NCBI RefSeq assembly: GCF_009909195.1
Contig: NZ_JAAAMU010000020.1
Span: 60,787 to 124,786, forward strand
Direction of reading: 5' to 3'
DNA length: 64,000 bases
Origin: Paenibacillus sacheonensis
GTDB lineage: Bacteria; Bacillota; Bacilli; Paenibacillales; Paenibacillaceae
Both the position numbers and the translations under genes were made by a program. This document shows, in pieces, positions 36,327 to 44,805 of this stretch (its first letter is position 1; the number at the start of each line of letters is the position of its first letter). The notes under the pieces were generated by a model that did not search any database, was not told the DNA's origin, and saw only the letters and a program-made list of their open reading frames with translations.

Positions 36327-36434
36327 ACTTTCAGCCTCCTAAGCAAATGAAGTGACGACGGGGATAGTGTACGCCACTTTTGGAGGCAAGTCTACTGGTA
36401 TATTCCATATTTATCCATTTATAACCGATAAAGT

Positions 36435-38309
36435 TTACGTAAACGTTACCAATGCTTTCCGCACGACAAGATTAGCGAACGTCGCCGAGCCGAACTGGGC
36501 AAATAATCGCAGATGGCCGCCCTCCCCTTCGATTCTGGAGATCAGCGTCCGGCTGCCGCCCACGCATAGGTCGATCCAGCCCTTCTTGACGACCGCTTCG
36601 ACAGAGAAGGTCTCCGTCAAACCGGACACCCGATAAATCGACGACGATTCGTCCTCCTGCAGCGAACGCGCATGAATGCGATGGACGCCGGCCTCGCGGG
36701 CCGACGGCTCGAACCGGACATCATAACCGTCCGCGAAGTCGTCCGACCCGGAGACGGAGAAGCCGACGTACATATTCGGATAATGCGGCGTGACGTCGAA
36801 GGTCAGCACGTAATCCGGCCCGAACGCCCCGATACCGCGAGAGAGGAAGCCATTGAAGTCCTCCAGCGTTACGGCTTCATATGTTTGCTCCGGCCCGGCC
36901 GTTTCTCTCAGCTCCGGCACGAATGCCAGTCCAAGCGTTCCGTTCGGATGCTGTACCAGCTCGCGGAATACAAGCTCTCCGGCGTACACGCCGGGCGACG
37001 ACAGGAAGCCCGCGGCGATGCGCCTGCCCTCCGGGAACGGTGCCGTCTTGGGCACGCGCCACTGCACGCAGTCGAGCACGTCCATCTCCGGGCGCAGCCA
37101 AGGCCCTTCCATCGTGCGGGCATAGCGGTAGCGGGCCAGCCCGTCGTTGCTGAAGAGAAGATAATGCCAGCCGTTCCATTCGAAGAAATCCGAGCATTCC
37201 GGCTCGTCGTGATAGCCGGGAACGATGAACGGCCCCGCTTCCTCCCAGTCGGTCAGGTTGCCAGACACGAGGTGCACGAGGCAGCCCTTCGGCTTTATCC
37301 GATCCGCAAGGCTCGTCGTAACGAGCATATGGTAGGTTCCGTGAGCATCTTCAAACACATGCGGGTCCCGCACGGAAGCAAGCGTGTAGCGATCCGGCAG
37401 CTTGATGTCGGCTTCGGTCTTCTCGAACCGGATACCGTCTTCGCTGACCGCGTAGGTGAGGCGAGCCGGAGAACCGTCGACCGCGCGAACGGCGTAGAAT
37501 GCATAATAGAGGCCGTCCTTCAGAAATACGGAACCGGTGCAAATCGAGCCTTCGCCTGGATCCGTAATGCCGACCGCGATGGGATGATGCTCCCAATTCC
37601 GAAAATCCTTCGTCGCGATCTGCGCCCATTGATGCGCGCCGAGACCCCATTTGCTGGCATGCCCGCGGCGGTCGTAGAGATAATAGAGCCGGAACGTCGT
37701 TCCGTCGAAATACGGCATGCAGTCGCCGACGCCCGTATTGAATCCGCGCGGCCGCCAATATTGCACGGTAGCCGGTTCCTCGCCCAAGTACCGGTCCACT
37801 AGATCCGCCCTGCCCTCCTCAGGCTTGACTGCTTCCTTCCAGAGGGCAGCGCTGACGGCACCCTTCAGATGCACCGCAGCCCCGTCGAGGTTGACTGCGC
37901 CCATCGGCCAGTCCTCGTCCACGAGGATGCCGTCCACGTATAACCGTACCGCGCAGCCGGCATATTGCAGCAGTACCCGGTGCTCGCCGTCTCCAAGCCG
38001 CGCCCACGGAATAGACAGCGAAAGCGGCTGCTCCCTGGCATCCGTATAGATCTCCGCGATCAAGGATAGCGCTTTCATATCAGTCGTAGTTCCGACGTAG
38101 ATACGTACGCCGGGAACGGCCGACGACGATCCGATGACGACCAGTTCGCCTTCCGGCACGCCGGCGGTTTCGAACGCTGCCGAAAATTGCTGCACGCGTC
38201 CCCAGTCGAGCGTTAAGGCCTCTTCGCCCTGCCGGGCGATAAGCGCTGGCGCCGTTTGCGATTGTCGGCTTAGCTGCGATGGCTCGCTTGCCTTCGATGG
38301 TTGGCTCAT
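36435..38309 (-). CDS. GH32-like glycoside hydrolase (beta-fructosidase clan)
   Basis: A 624-residue protein without a signal peptide. The central domain has the five-bladed propeller pattern of GH32: GDCMPYFDGTTFRLYYLYD in place of the usual WMNDPNG motif, then SVRDPHVF (RDP motif, transition-state Asp) and EPECSDFFEWNG (EC motif, acid/base Glu). The C-terminal part forms a beta-sandwich (VLTFDVTPHYPNMYVGFSVS). An N-terminal module of about 150 residues is extra. The altered nucleophile motif makes the exact specificity (sucrose, levan or inulin oligomers, or another sugar) uncertain. The ATG at 38309 has GGAG upstream. It is a single-gene unit. Confidence 0.82.
   Translation of the reverse strand: MSQPSKASEPSQLSRQSQTAPALIARQGEEALTLDWGRVQQFSAAFETAGVPEGELVVIGSSSAVPGVRIYVGTTTDMKALSLIAEIYTDAREQPLSLSIPWARLGDGEHRVLLQYAGCAVRLYVDGILVDEDWPMGAVNLDGAAVHLKGAVSAALWKEAVKPEEGRADLVDRYLGEEPATVQYWRPRGFNTGVGDCMPYFDGTTFRLYYLYDRRGHASKWGLGAHQWAQIATKDFRNWEHHPIAVGITDPGEGSICTGSVFLKDGLYYAFYAVRAVDGSPARLTYAVSEDGIRFEKTEADIKLPDRYTLASVRDPHVFEDAHGTYHMLVTTSLADRIKPKGCLVHLVSGNLTDWEEAGPFIVPGYHDEPECSDFFEWNGWHYLLFSNDGLARYRYARTMEGPWLRPEMDVLDCVQWRVPKTAPFPEGRRIAAGFLSSPGVYAGELVFRELVQHPNGTLGLAFVPELRETAGPEQTYEAVTLEDFNGFLSRGIGAFGPDYVLTFDVTPHYPNMYVGFSVSGSDDFADGYDVRFEPSAREAGVHRIHARSLQEDESSSIYRVSGLTETFSVEAVVKKGWIDLCVGGSRTLISRIEGEGGHLRLFAQFGSATFANLVVRKALVTFT
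36438..36451. promoter_or_regulatory. candidate CcpA (cre) site upstream of the GAPDH gene
   Basis: CGTAAACGTTACCA matches the cre consensus at 13 of 14 positions. It overlaps a perfect 12-bp palindrome (GTTTACGTAAAC, 36433-36444) and the last codons of the GH32-like gene, about 110 bp upstream of the GAPDH start. Confidence 0.4.
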
Positions 38310-38448
38310 GACAACGACACTCCGTTCTTCTTCGATTATTGGCCCAGCAGCGGGGGAAAAGATATACAGATCATAGTAGATCAAGTATAGAAAAGCAATG
38401 CATCGCGGCCCGCCCGCACAAGATCGCGGAACAACGGCCGGAGACCGA

Positions 38449-38483
38449 AAAAGGCCCCGCTCCCTATCGGGAGCAAGGCCTTT
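38449..38483 (-). terminator. terminator of the germinant receptor operon
   Basis: On the minus strand arms AAGGCCTTGCTCCC and GGGAGCGGGGCCTT are followed by TTTTT, about 110 bp past the permease stop. Confidence 0.82.
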
Positions 38484-38591
38484 CATCAGCTGCGCCGTTC
38501 GCGCCTGTCGGTTCGGTTCGCCCAGGCCGGCGCCCTCGGATCCGTCTCCAGCCAGACTCCCCTTGATCGGGAACAGCCGGTCTTCCGGACG

Positions 38592-39689
38592 CTACTTGAA
38601 CGCCGACTTCAACACGGACACCGTCAGCAGCAGGCCTGGCAGGGCGAATCCCATCGTAAGCGCGTAGAACGGCCAAATCTCGGCCGCGAACACTCTGAAA
38701 TACACGATATTCGGGTAGACGACGATGGAGAGCACGCAGAGAATGATGCCGCTCGGCACGATTAACGGCCGGTACGTGCGCATGCGGAACAGCTGGGCCA
38801 TCCCCAGCATCGAGGCATAGAAGCAAATGGCCAGCTTGTAGAATATCGTCAGAAACCAAATGACCGCCACGAGAACCTCGATCCGCTGCAGAAACTCGCC
38901 GACTTGGATCTTCTTGGCCAGCGTATAGCTCGGGAACGTATGGCGGGCCGTGAAGTCCCAGCCGAGGACGAACACGCAGAACATCGTCACGACGACGATG
39001 ACCAGACCGCCAAGCACCGCGCCTTTCATGAAAGCCGGGCGAATCTTGTTCGGACGATTGACGTAAGGGAAGATCATAAGGAAGACGACGAGCTCCAAGT
39101 AGGGGATGCTGAGCACCGACAGGCTGCCATGGATGATGCCTTTCGCGCCGGTTTCGAATACGGGCTCAATGCGGTCGAATTGAATCTGCGGGATCAGAAA
39201 TACGATGAGCACGACGATCAACAGGACAATGCATGGCAGGAAAATCTCCGACGAGCGCGCGATCACTTCCAAGCCCAGCCCCACGCCGATGACGATGGCC
39301 AGCAGGAACAAGGTATGCACCACTTGAATCGGCGTCTCCGGCATGACGATCGTCGTAATAAAGTCGCCTACGTTTCGAAGCACCAAAGCCGATAACAGAA
39401 AAAAATACCCCAGGAAGAGCACGGCCGCAAGCTTGCCCAGCCATCGCCCGAGGATCGTCTCCGAATACTGGATCAGCGACTGACCCGGGTATCTCGAGCC
39501 GAGTGCGTGATAGAGGAGCAGGAGCAGCATGCCGCCCGCAACCCCGGCGATGGCGGCGAGCCAGCCGTCCTGCTTGGCGATGGAGGTCAGCGCGGACGGC
39601 ACGATCAGGATGCTGCTCCCCAATGAAAACAACAGCGTCAGCACCGAAAATTGCCGCGGGTTGATTTTGCCTTTCTCGATCTCGCCCAT
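38592..39689 (-). CDS. spore germinant receptor B subunit (GerAB-type permease)
   Basis: A 365-residue integral membrane protein with about ten membrane segments, of the APC-type transporter family. Typical features are KINPRQFSVLTLLFSLGSSIL and LLYHALGSRYPGQSLIQYSE. GerAB-type subunits bind germinants in the inner spore membrane. AAGGA lies ten bases before the ATG at 39689. It is the last gene of the operon with order A, C, small D-like, B. The longer upstream reading frame contains the neighbouring gene in another frame and is not used. Confidence 0.93.
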   Translation of the reverse strand: MGEIEKGKINPRQFSVLTLLFSLGSSILIVPSALTSIAKQDGWLAAIAGVAGGMLLLLLYHALGSRYPGQSLIQYSETILGRWLGKLAAVLFLGYFFLLSALVLRNVGDFITTIVMPETPIQVVHTLFLLAIVIGVGLGLEVIARSSEIFLPCIVLLIVVLIVFLIPQIQFDRIEPVFETGAKGIIHGSLSVLSIPYLELVVFLMIFPYVNRPNKIRPAFMKGAVLGGLVIVVVTMFCVFVLGWDFTARHTFPSYTLAKKIQVGEFLQRIEVLVAVIWFLTIFYKLAICFYASMLGMAQLFRMRTYRPLIVPSGIILCVLSIVVYPNIVYFRVFAAEIWPFYALTMGFALPGLLLTVSVLKSAFK

Positions 39690-39715
39690 CGTCGGTACGT
39701 CCTTCTTTCGCGGGA

Positions 39716-39943
39716 TTAATTCAGAGCGGATAGAACGATTCTGCTCATCGGCTTGTAGATGGCGGTCAGCCAGTTCAACGGGTCGGGGATCGGCAGATGC
39801 AGCTCTTCGGCGACGCTGAGCAGCACGCCTACCGCCAGCAGGATCATGAACAGCCACAGCTCCTTGAACTGCTTGGCGCGCCTGAGCCGCGGATATTCGT
39901 ACACCACGGCAATAACGGAGAGAACCAGCACGATCCATGCCAC
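39716..39943 (-). CDS. small two-TM germination protein (GerKD / D-subunit-like)
   Basis: A 75-residue membrane protein starting with GTG at 39943, one base after the gerC stop, with GGAGGAGG upstream. It has two hydrophobic segments (WIVLVLSVIAVVYEY near residues 3-17 and LWLFMILLAVGVLLSVAEEL near 30-49). Small two-segment D-subunit proteins are known in or beside GerA-type operons of spore formers and change germination rate. Position and topology fit that class; sequence alone does not prove it. Confidence 0.72.
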   Translation of the reverse strand: MAWIVLVLSVIAVVYEYPRLRRAKQFKELWLFMILLAVGVLLSVAEELHLPIPDPLNWLTAIYKPMSRIVLSALN

Positions 39944-39944
39944 C

Positions 39945-41153
39945 TTATTCTTCCTCCTCCATTCGTTCCAGGAAGGACTCGACGACCGAACCGGTGCGCC
40001 TGATATCGGCTTTGACGGTGATATGCACGGGAAGCCGGACGAACTCGTCCGTCCAATGGTCCTTGAGACGATTCCAGAGTCTGTAATCCGCCCGGTGAAC
40101 GGCATCTCCGAATCCGAAGATATCCGCTTTGTACCCCTTGGCCCGCGCGATTGCCGATTCCATGGTCGCCTTGATTTCGCCGTTCAATTCTTTCTCCAGC
40201 AGCGCGATCGCTTCGTTCGTGCCTAGATCCATGGCGCACTCCACCTCCCCGACATTCCCTTCCGCTCTGACGGTCACTTGAATTTCAGGCTTTCCGTTCA
40301 CGATTTTCGCTTTGATTTTGTGGCTGGCGTGAATCAACTCAACAGCCAGATCGTCGCCTTTCGGACACGGAAGACGGATGATCGTGCTGCTGATGTTCCC
40401 CCGGATATAATTGTAGCCTTTGCTTTGCCTGGCATTCAGCCACCCGGCGAGCTTGTCTTTGCGGAACACGGCAAGGCTCTCGTACTTGAGCATCGTTCCC
40501 GGACTCGCGCTGCTCAGATTGGCCCTGGACTCGCCCTCCTTGACGTCGCCGATGATTCGAATGCCGGAGAGCACGGGATCCTTGCCTTGGTCGACCAAAT
40601 CATAGATCAGCTGGTGCAGGTCGACCTTGGCCGTCACGCCCCAGCTTTTCTGGGAGGCCTTGAGCGAGGAGAACATTTTGTCGGTCGGGAGCTTCTCGAG
40701 CGGCGTCAAGATCTTCAACACGTCGCTCGCGGATCCGCCCTTGGCTACGATGATGTAGAAATCCGTCCGCAATTCGTGGTCGCGGGAGAGGGAGTCCAGC
40801 ACCTTTCCGATGCCTTCCCGCGCCAAATCCTCCCCGATGACGAGGATGCGCAAATGGGACGAGTAGATCTTTCTGGGCGTCGTCGTGGTCATCGCCCGGA
40901 CCGATTCAAATATCGTGCGTCCCTTGGATTTCTGCACCGTAATGACGGGCACCCGTCCGCCGCCGCTGTTCGAAGCGGAAATCTCCGTCGCGTTGATCAG
41001 CTGAACCGACACGTTGTACTGTTCGCTGTCCTTATCGAAGCCGAAGGCCGTCGCGATGGAGATCTCGTTGAGCTCCTTGCGGTTCCAACAGCCGGTCAAC
41101 GCCGCGGCCGTCAGGATAAGAAGCACGGACAGCAGCCATTTGCGCAGCAGCAT
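39945..41153 (-). CDS. spore germinant receptor C subunit (GerAC-type lipoprotein)
   Basis: A 402-residue lipoprotein with signal MLLRKWLLSVLLILTAAALT and lipid-modified Cys22 (LTGC), followed by WNRKELNEISIATAFGFDKD, the classic GerAC start. It anchors on the outer face of the inner spore membrane and is required for receptor function. The start at 41153 is set by the signal peptide; the frame stays open far upstream inside the A-subunit gene but that part is out of frame with GerAA. It lies 83 bp after the A-subunit gene. Confidence 0.94.
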   Translation of the reverse strand: MLLRKWLLSVLLILTAAALTGCWNRKELNEISIATAFGFDKDSEQYNVSVQLINATEISASNSGGGRVPVITVQKSKGRTIFESVRAMTTTTPRKIYSSHLRILVIGEDLAREGIGKVLDSLSRDHELRTDFYIIVAKGGSASDVLKILTPLEKLPTDKMFSSLKASQKSWGVTAKVDLHQLIYDLVDQGKDPVLSGIRIIGDVKEGESRANLSSASPGTMLKYESLAVFRKDKLAGWLNARQSKGYNYIRGNISSTIIRLPCPKGDDLAVELIHASHKIKAKIVNGKPEIQVTVRAEGNVGEVECAMDLGTNEAIALLEKELNGEIKATMESAIARAKGYKADIFGFGDAVHRADYRLWNRLKDHWTDEFVRLPVHITVKADIRRTGSVVESFLERMEEEE

Positions 41154-41236
41154 GACTTGATCATCGCCTTTCCGAATCTGTGAACTGCTTCTATGGTGCG
41201 GGCTTGCGCGGAGGGCGCTTCTTTTGCCGTTTCCGG

Positions 41237-42730
41237 TTATTCGGGACTGATCATGTGCTGGCGCGTCAGGAACGTCCATTGGGGCAGGCGGAAGATGTTG
41301 TCCTTCTGATCCTGCAGGATGAACGGCGCGAATGGCGCCATATACGGAACGCCGAACGAACGCAGGCTGCATAAATGGAGCACCATGATAATAGTGCCGA
41401 CCAGGATGCCGTACAGCCCGAAGGTCGCGGCAAGCATCATGAACAGAAAGCGAATCATCCGAATGGATATGCCCATGTTGTACGAAGGAATCACGAAATT
41501 CGAGATTGCCGTAATGGAAACGACGATGACCATCGCCGGACCGACCAGGCCCGCGTCGACCGCCGCTTGGCCGATGACGAGCGCCCCGACGATCGAGACG
41601 GCCTGTCCGACCGTCCGAGGCATGCGAACGCCGGCTTCCCGGAGGATCTCGAACGTGATCTCCATCAGAACGGCTTCGATGAACGCGGGGAACGGAATGC
41701 CCTCCCGCTGCGCCACGATGTTGATCAAGAGCGAAGTCGGAATCATCTCCTGGTGGAACGTCGTGATCGCGATATACGCGGCAGGTCCGAACAGCGCGAT
41801 GAACGTGCAGACGTAACGGAGCATCCGAAGCAGCGTCCCGATGTCCGCGCGTTGATAGTAGTCTTCCGCCGTTTGCAGAAAATGGGTAAATAAGGCCGGC
41901 ACGAGCAGCACGAAGGGGGTTCCGTCCACGATAATGGCCACGCGTCCCTCCAAGAGACCGCCGGCGACCGTATCGGGGCGTTCCGTGTTGTAGACCGTCG
42001 GGAACGGCGTATACGTCTCGTCTTGGATCAATTCCTCGATATAGCCGCTCTCCAGAATCGCATCGATATCGATGCGGTCCAGACGGAGGCGGACTTCTTC
42101 CACGACCTTGTCGTCCACGATCCCGTCGATGTACATAATCGCTACGTCCGTGTGCGTAACCGAGCCGATCTGCCTCGTTTCCAGCCACAGGCGCGGATCT
42201 TTGATCTTGCGCCGGATCAAGGCGGTATTCGTGCGCAAGGCTTCGGAGAATCCTTCCCTCGGTCCCCTCACGACCGATTGGGACGTCGGCTCCGTCACGC
42301 CCCTGTCCTTCCAATCGCTCGTGCTGGCCGCGATGCCCTCCCGAAAGCCGTCCAGCAAAACGACGGTATCGCCCGATAAGACGGCATGGCAAAGCCCGTC
42401 GAAATCAAGCACCCGCTTGAGCTCGCCGATCTTGAGCATGTACGACCAGATCAGCTGCAAGGGCTCCTTGTCGTCGGAGAGCTCGAGGAATGCCTGCGTA
42501 TCGCCGCTGTCCGCAAGCAGCGACTCCAGCAAATCCTTCACGCTGGCCAATCCGTCGATATAGACGATCGCCGCGGCATGGGGCTGCCGATTCGTTATGA
42601 CCGTGAAGCTGCGAATGATAAGATCCGTGCTATTCCCCAGCTTGGCTCTCACGATGCGCAGCGTATCCTCTAACTCGGATTTCAATTCGTACGTAGTCGT
42701 CGTCTCGTCGTTCTGCTGCAAGGCTGCCAC
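41237..42730 (-). CDS. spore germinant receptor A subunit (GerAA-type)
   Basis: A 497-residue protein with a soluble N-terminal half and about five C-terminal membrane segments. Family features are DVAIMYIDGIVDDKVVEEV, SNFVIPSYNMGISIRMIRF and EGIPFPAFIEAVLMEITFEI. It forms part of the germinant receptor in the spore inner membrane. The start is GTG at 42730 with only weak upstream pairing; a TTG three codons later has GGGGTGG close by and is an alternative. It is the first gene of the four-gene germination operon, presumably transcribed in the forespore. Confidence 0.94.
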   Translation of the reverse strand: MAALQQNDETTTTYELKSELEDTLRIVRAKLGNSTDLIIRSFTVITNRQPHAAAIVYIDGLASVKDLLESLLADSGDTQAFLELSDDKEPLQLIWSYMLKIGELKRVLDFDGLCHAVLSGDTVVLLDGFREGIAASTSDWKDRGVTEPTSQSVVRGPREGFSEALRTNTALIRRKIKDPRLWLETRQIGSVTHTDVAIMYIDGIVDDKVVEEVRLRLDRIDIDAILESGYIEELIQDETYTPFPTVYNTERPDTVAGGLLEGRVAIIVDGTPFVLLVPALFTHFLQTAEDYYQRADIGTLLRMLRYVCTFIALFGPAAYIAITTFHQEMIPTSLLINIVAQREGIPFPAFIEAVLMEITFEILREAGVRMPRTVGQAVSIVGALVIGQAAVDAGLVGPAMVIVVSITAISNFVIPSYNMGISIRMIRFLFMMLAATFGLYGILVGTIIMVLHLCSLRSFGVPYMAPFAPFILQDQKDNIFRLPQWTFLTRQHMISPE

Positions 42731-42814
42731 CCCGTACGTTTACTTTTTACCATTATTTCCATGGAAAAGGAGTTTCAACCGTTCCCGAACAGCGATCCGC
42801 TTGCGTATCAACGC

Positions 42815-42847
42815 AAAAAAAGCCGCCGGATTGCGTGACCGGCAGCC
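42815..42847 (-). terminator. terminator after the MTHFR unit
   Basis: On the minus strand GGCTGCCGG and CCGGCGGCT enclose a short loop and are followed by seven Ts. Confidence 0.75.
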
Positions 42848-42941
42848 TTTTGGAAACGTTCTGCTAACATTCTAGATTCGTATGAATGCCATCATCATCG
42901 GGGAGCTATTGCGCCCATTCGCCGAGCAAGTACCCGCTCCG

Positions 42942-43550
42942 CTACTCCGCCAACCGGATGACGAACTCCGCGTCGTTCGAATCGGGCCTATACGCGCCGG
43001 CGCGTTCGCGGAAGTCGAAGACGATGCCCGACAAGTCGTCCGGCAGCGGGGGCGATACCACGTAGCAGGACGAAGAACTCCCGCCATGGCTCCCTCCGCT
43101 TTCGAAACGGCAGTCGTAGCCCTCGCCGACGCAGAGCTCGAAGTGAAGACGCGACCGATCCGCCGAGGACAAAGTCTCTTCAATGCTGTCCCATTCGATA
43201 TGGAGCGTCACGACGCTGGCATTGGCATACTGCCGGACGGCGTTGACGGCGTAGAACATGCCGCCATGCTCGGCCGAGCGAAGGACGGGAATATGCTTGC
43301 GGAACCCCGTCGGCACCGCCTGCGGCTTGAAATGCCGCTCCGTTCCGAGGACGCCGAATACCGCTTTCAGATAATCCTCGAAGAGACCGTGCTCTTCGGC
43401 CCATTTCGCAATGTACGCGAACGGCGGGTAGCCCGGATCATCGCGCGCGATATCCTTCCGCTGCCCCAGCAGCTCGCAGATCCGTTCGTCGATCGGATAG
43501 ATTCGCTCATCGTAGTGTTCCGCAGGACGCTCGAAAGGCATTCGTTTCAT
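42942..43550 (-). CDS. hypothetical protein next to MTHFR
   Basis: A 202-residue soluble protein with no family that I recognise. The N-terminal helix (YPIDERICELLGQRKDIA) recalls the first helix of chorismate-mutase-like domains, but the rest does not follow. The second half is beta-rich and has a Ser/Gly run (GGSHGGSSSS) near residue 160. GGAAGGAGG precedes the ATG at ideal spacing, so the gene is well supported. It lies 56 bp after the MTHFR-like gene and is probably co-transcribed, which may hint at a link to one-carbon metabolism. Confidence 0.8.
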   Translation of the reverse strand: MKRMPFERPAEHYDERIYPIDERICELLGQRKDIARDDPGYPPFAYIAKWAEEHGLFEDYLKAVFGVLGTERHFKPQAVPTGFRKHIPVLRSAEHGGMFYAVNAVRQYANASVVTLHIEWDSIEETLSSADRSRLHFELCVGEGYDCRFESGGSHGGSSSSCYVVSPPLPDDLSGIVFDFRERAGAYRPDSNDAEFVIRLAE

Positions 43551-43606
43551 CCGTTACGCCTCCTTCCTTCATCTTTGCTTCATCGTTGCTCCTTCGCCCC
43601 GATGCG

Positions 43607-44560
43607 TCAAATCGCGATTGCCGGCCGCATGCGCTTCTCGATCGTCGACTTGATATCGCGCACGAGCTGAACGGATGCCTCGATCTCGACCTTCCGCGTC
43701 GATACGCTCTCTACGCTGCAGCCGAGCGGAATGCCTTTCTCCAGCCCGAAGTCGAAGATCTCCTCGAAAATCTTGTGCGACAGCGTAATGGACTTGTCCA
43801 AGACGTCGTTGGAATATTTCAGATCGTTCTCCAGCCACTTCGGAATGCTGATGCCGAGCCACTTCATGAAGTCGAGGGTCTTGGCGGAGCCGCAGGGCGC
43901 GAGATTGATCAAGATCGGCACCATGTCGATCTCGTGATCCCGGCAGTAGTAATAGTAGTCCGACAGAAAATCCTTCGCCGCCTCGACGTTGTACGCCGCC
44001 TGCGAGATGAAGAACCCGCAGCCGCGCCTGATTTTGTCCGCGATGCGAATATGCTCGTCATGCTTCTTGGCATGCCGCTCGGGAATGACCACGCCGCCGA
44101 ACGCCAGCTTCGGATTGATCCGCCTGCTCAGCTCATAGGCCGACGGCAGGTCAAGGTTGACCGCCTGCTTGCTGGAAGAAGCCCCGACGAAGACGGAGAA
44201 ACGGTCCTGTCCGGGATCCGCCTGCAGCCATTCCGCCAGCTCGGACTCCGAATGCCCGCCCACGCAGCGGTAGATGATCTTGGGTACGTTTAACCGGCTT
44301 AAATATTCGCTGCTGTAGGCCATGGGCTCGACCGTCCGAAGATAAGGGAAGGGCCTGTCCAGATCGACGCGGTCGCTTTCCTCCTGCACGTCGTACAAGA
44401 TCAAGCCGTCGATCGGCAGTCCCTCCAGCCGCTCGCATTGCCGCTGCGCGATCTCGGCGATCTTATCGGGCGAATGGGATTCCTTCGGCGGCGTCATGCC
44501 GTAGGTTATAATACCGGTTTCCCGGTTGCGTATTTTCTCGCTCAGCATTGCTTGCGTCAC
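43607..44560 (-). CDS. methylenetetrahydrofolate reductase-like protein
   Basis: A 317-residue TIM-barrel protein of the MTHFR family, which uses FAD to reduce methylene-tetrahydrofolate to the methyl form for methionine synthesis. Family features include GIITYGMTPPKESHS, DGLILYDVQEES, GASSSKQAVNLDL, RGCGFFISQAAYN and MVPILINLAPCGS. It is somewhat longer and more divergent than MetF. No methionine synthase gene is nearby. The start is uncertain: GTG at 44560 or ATG at 44548, both near AAGGAT. It is co-directional with the unknown gene at 42942. Confidence 0.85.
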   Translation of the reverse strand: MTQAMLSEKIRNRETGIITYGMTPPKESHSPDKIAEIAQRQCERLEGLPIDGLILYDVQEESDRVDLDRPFPYLRTVEPMAYSSEYLSRLNVPKIIYRCVGGHSESELAEWLQADPGQDRFSVFVGASSSKQAVNLDLPSAYELSRRINPKLAFGGVVIPERHAKKHDEHIRIADKIRRGCGFFISQAAYNVEAAKDFLSDYYYYCRDHEIDMVPILINLAPCGSAKTLDFMKWLGISIPKWLENDLKYSNDVLDKSITLSHKIFEEIFDFGLEKGIPLGCSVESVSTRKVEIEASVQLVRDIKSTIEKRMRPAIAI

Positions 44561-44682
44561 ATCCTTGCTGTGTTGTCATTAGTCTATCTCTACTATACAA
44601 CTCCGGGAGGAATACTTGCCACCTTCGTATGAATTCGACCACAGCATGGGTAAATCCTTCGTGCATGAAACAATCCAAGGGC

Positions 44683-44709
44683 AAAGAGGCCGCCGGCGTC
44701 CGGCGGCCC
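44683..44709 (-). terminator. terminator downstream of the TIM-barrel hydrolase gene
   Basis: On the minus strand GGCCGCCGG, loop ACG, CCGGCGGCC is followed by TCTTTG. It lies about 100 bp past the stop. Confidence 0.72.
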
Positions 44710-44805
44710 TTGCGTCAGTCCGATGCAGCCGCGCTTCGGCATCCCCCTGTAAACCACATCACTCTTTTAACCACGCCGGCCCGTCAACGTTATCCCCTAA
44801 GGCGG

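Noticed and set aside
36433..36444. LacI-type operator from the GTTTACGTAAAC palindrome alone
   Set aside because: It overlaps the end of a coding sequence; only the overlapping cre-like match is kept, at low confidence.
39945..42392. An 815-residue fusion upstream of the GerAC-type protein
   Set aside because: The extension is an out-of-frame reading of the A-subunit gene; the lipoprotein signal defines the real start at 41153.
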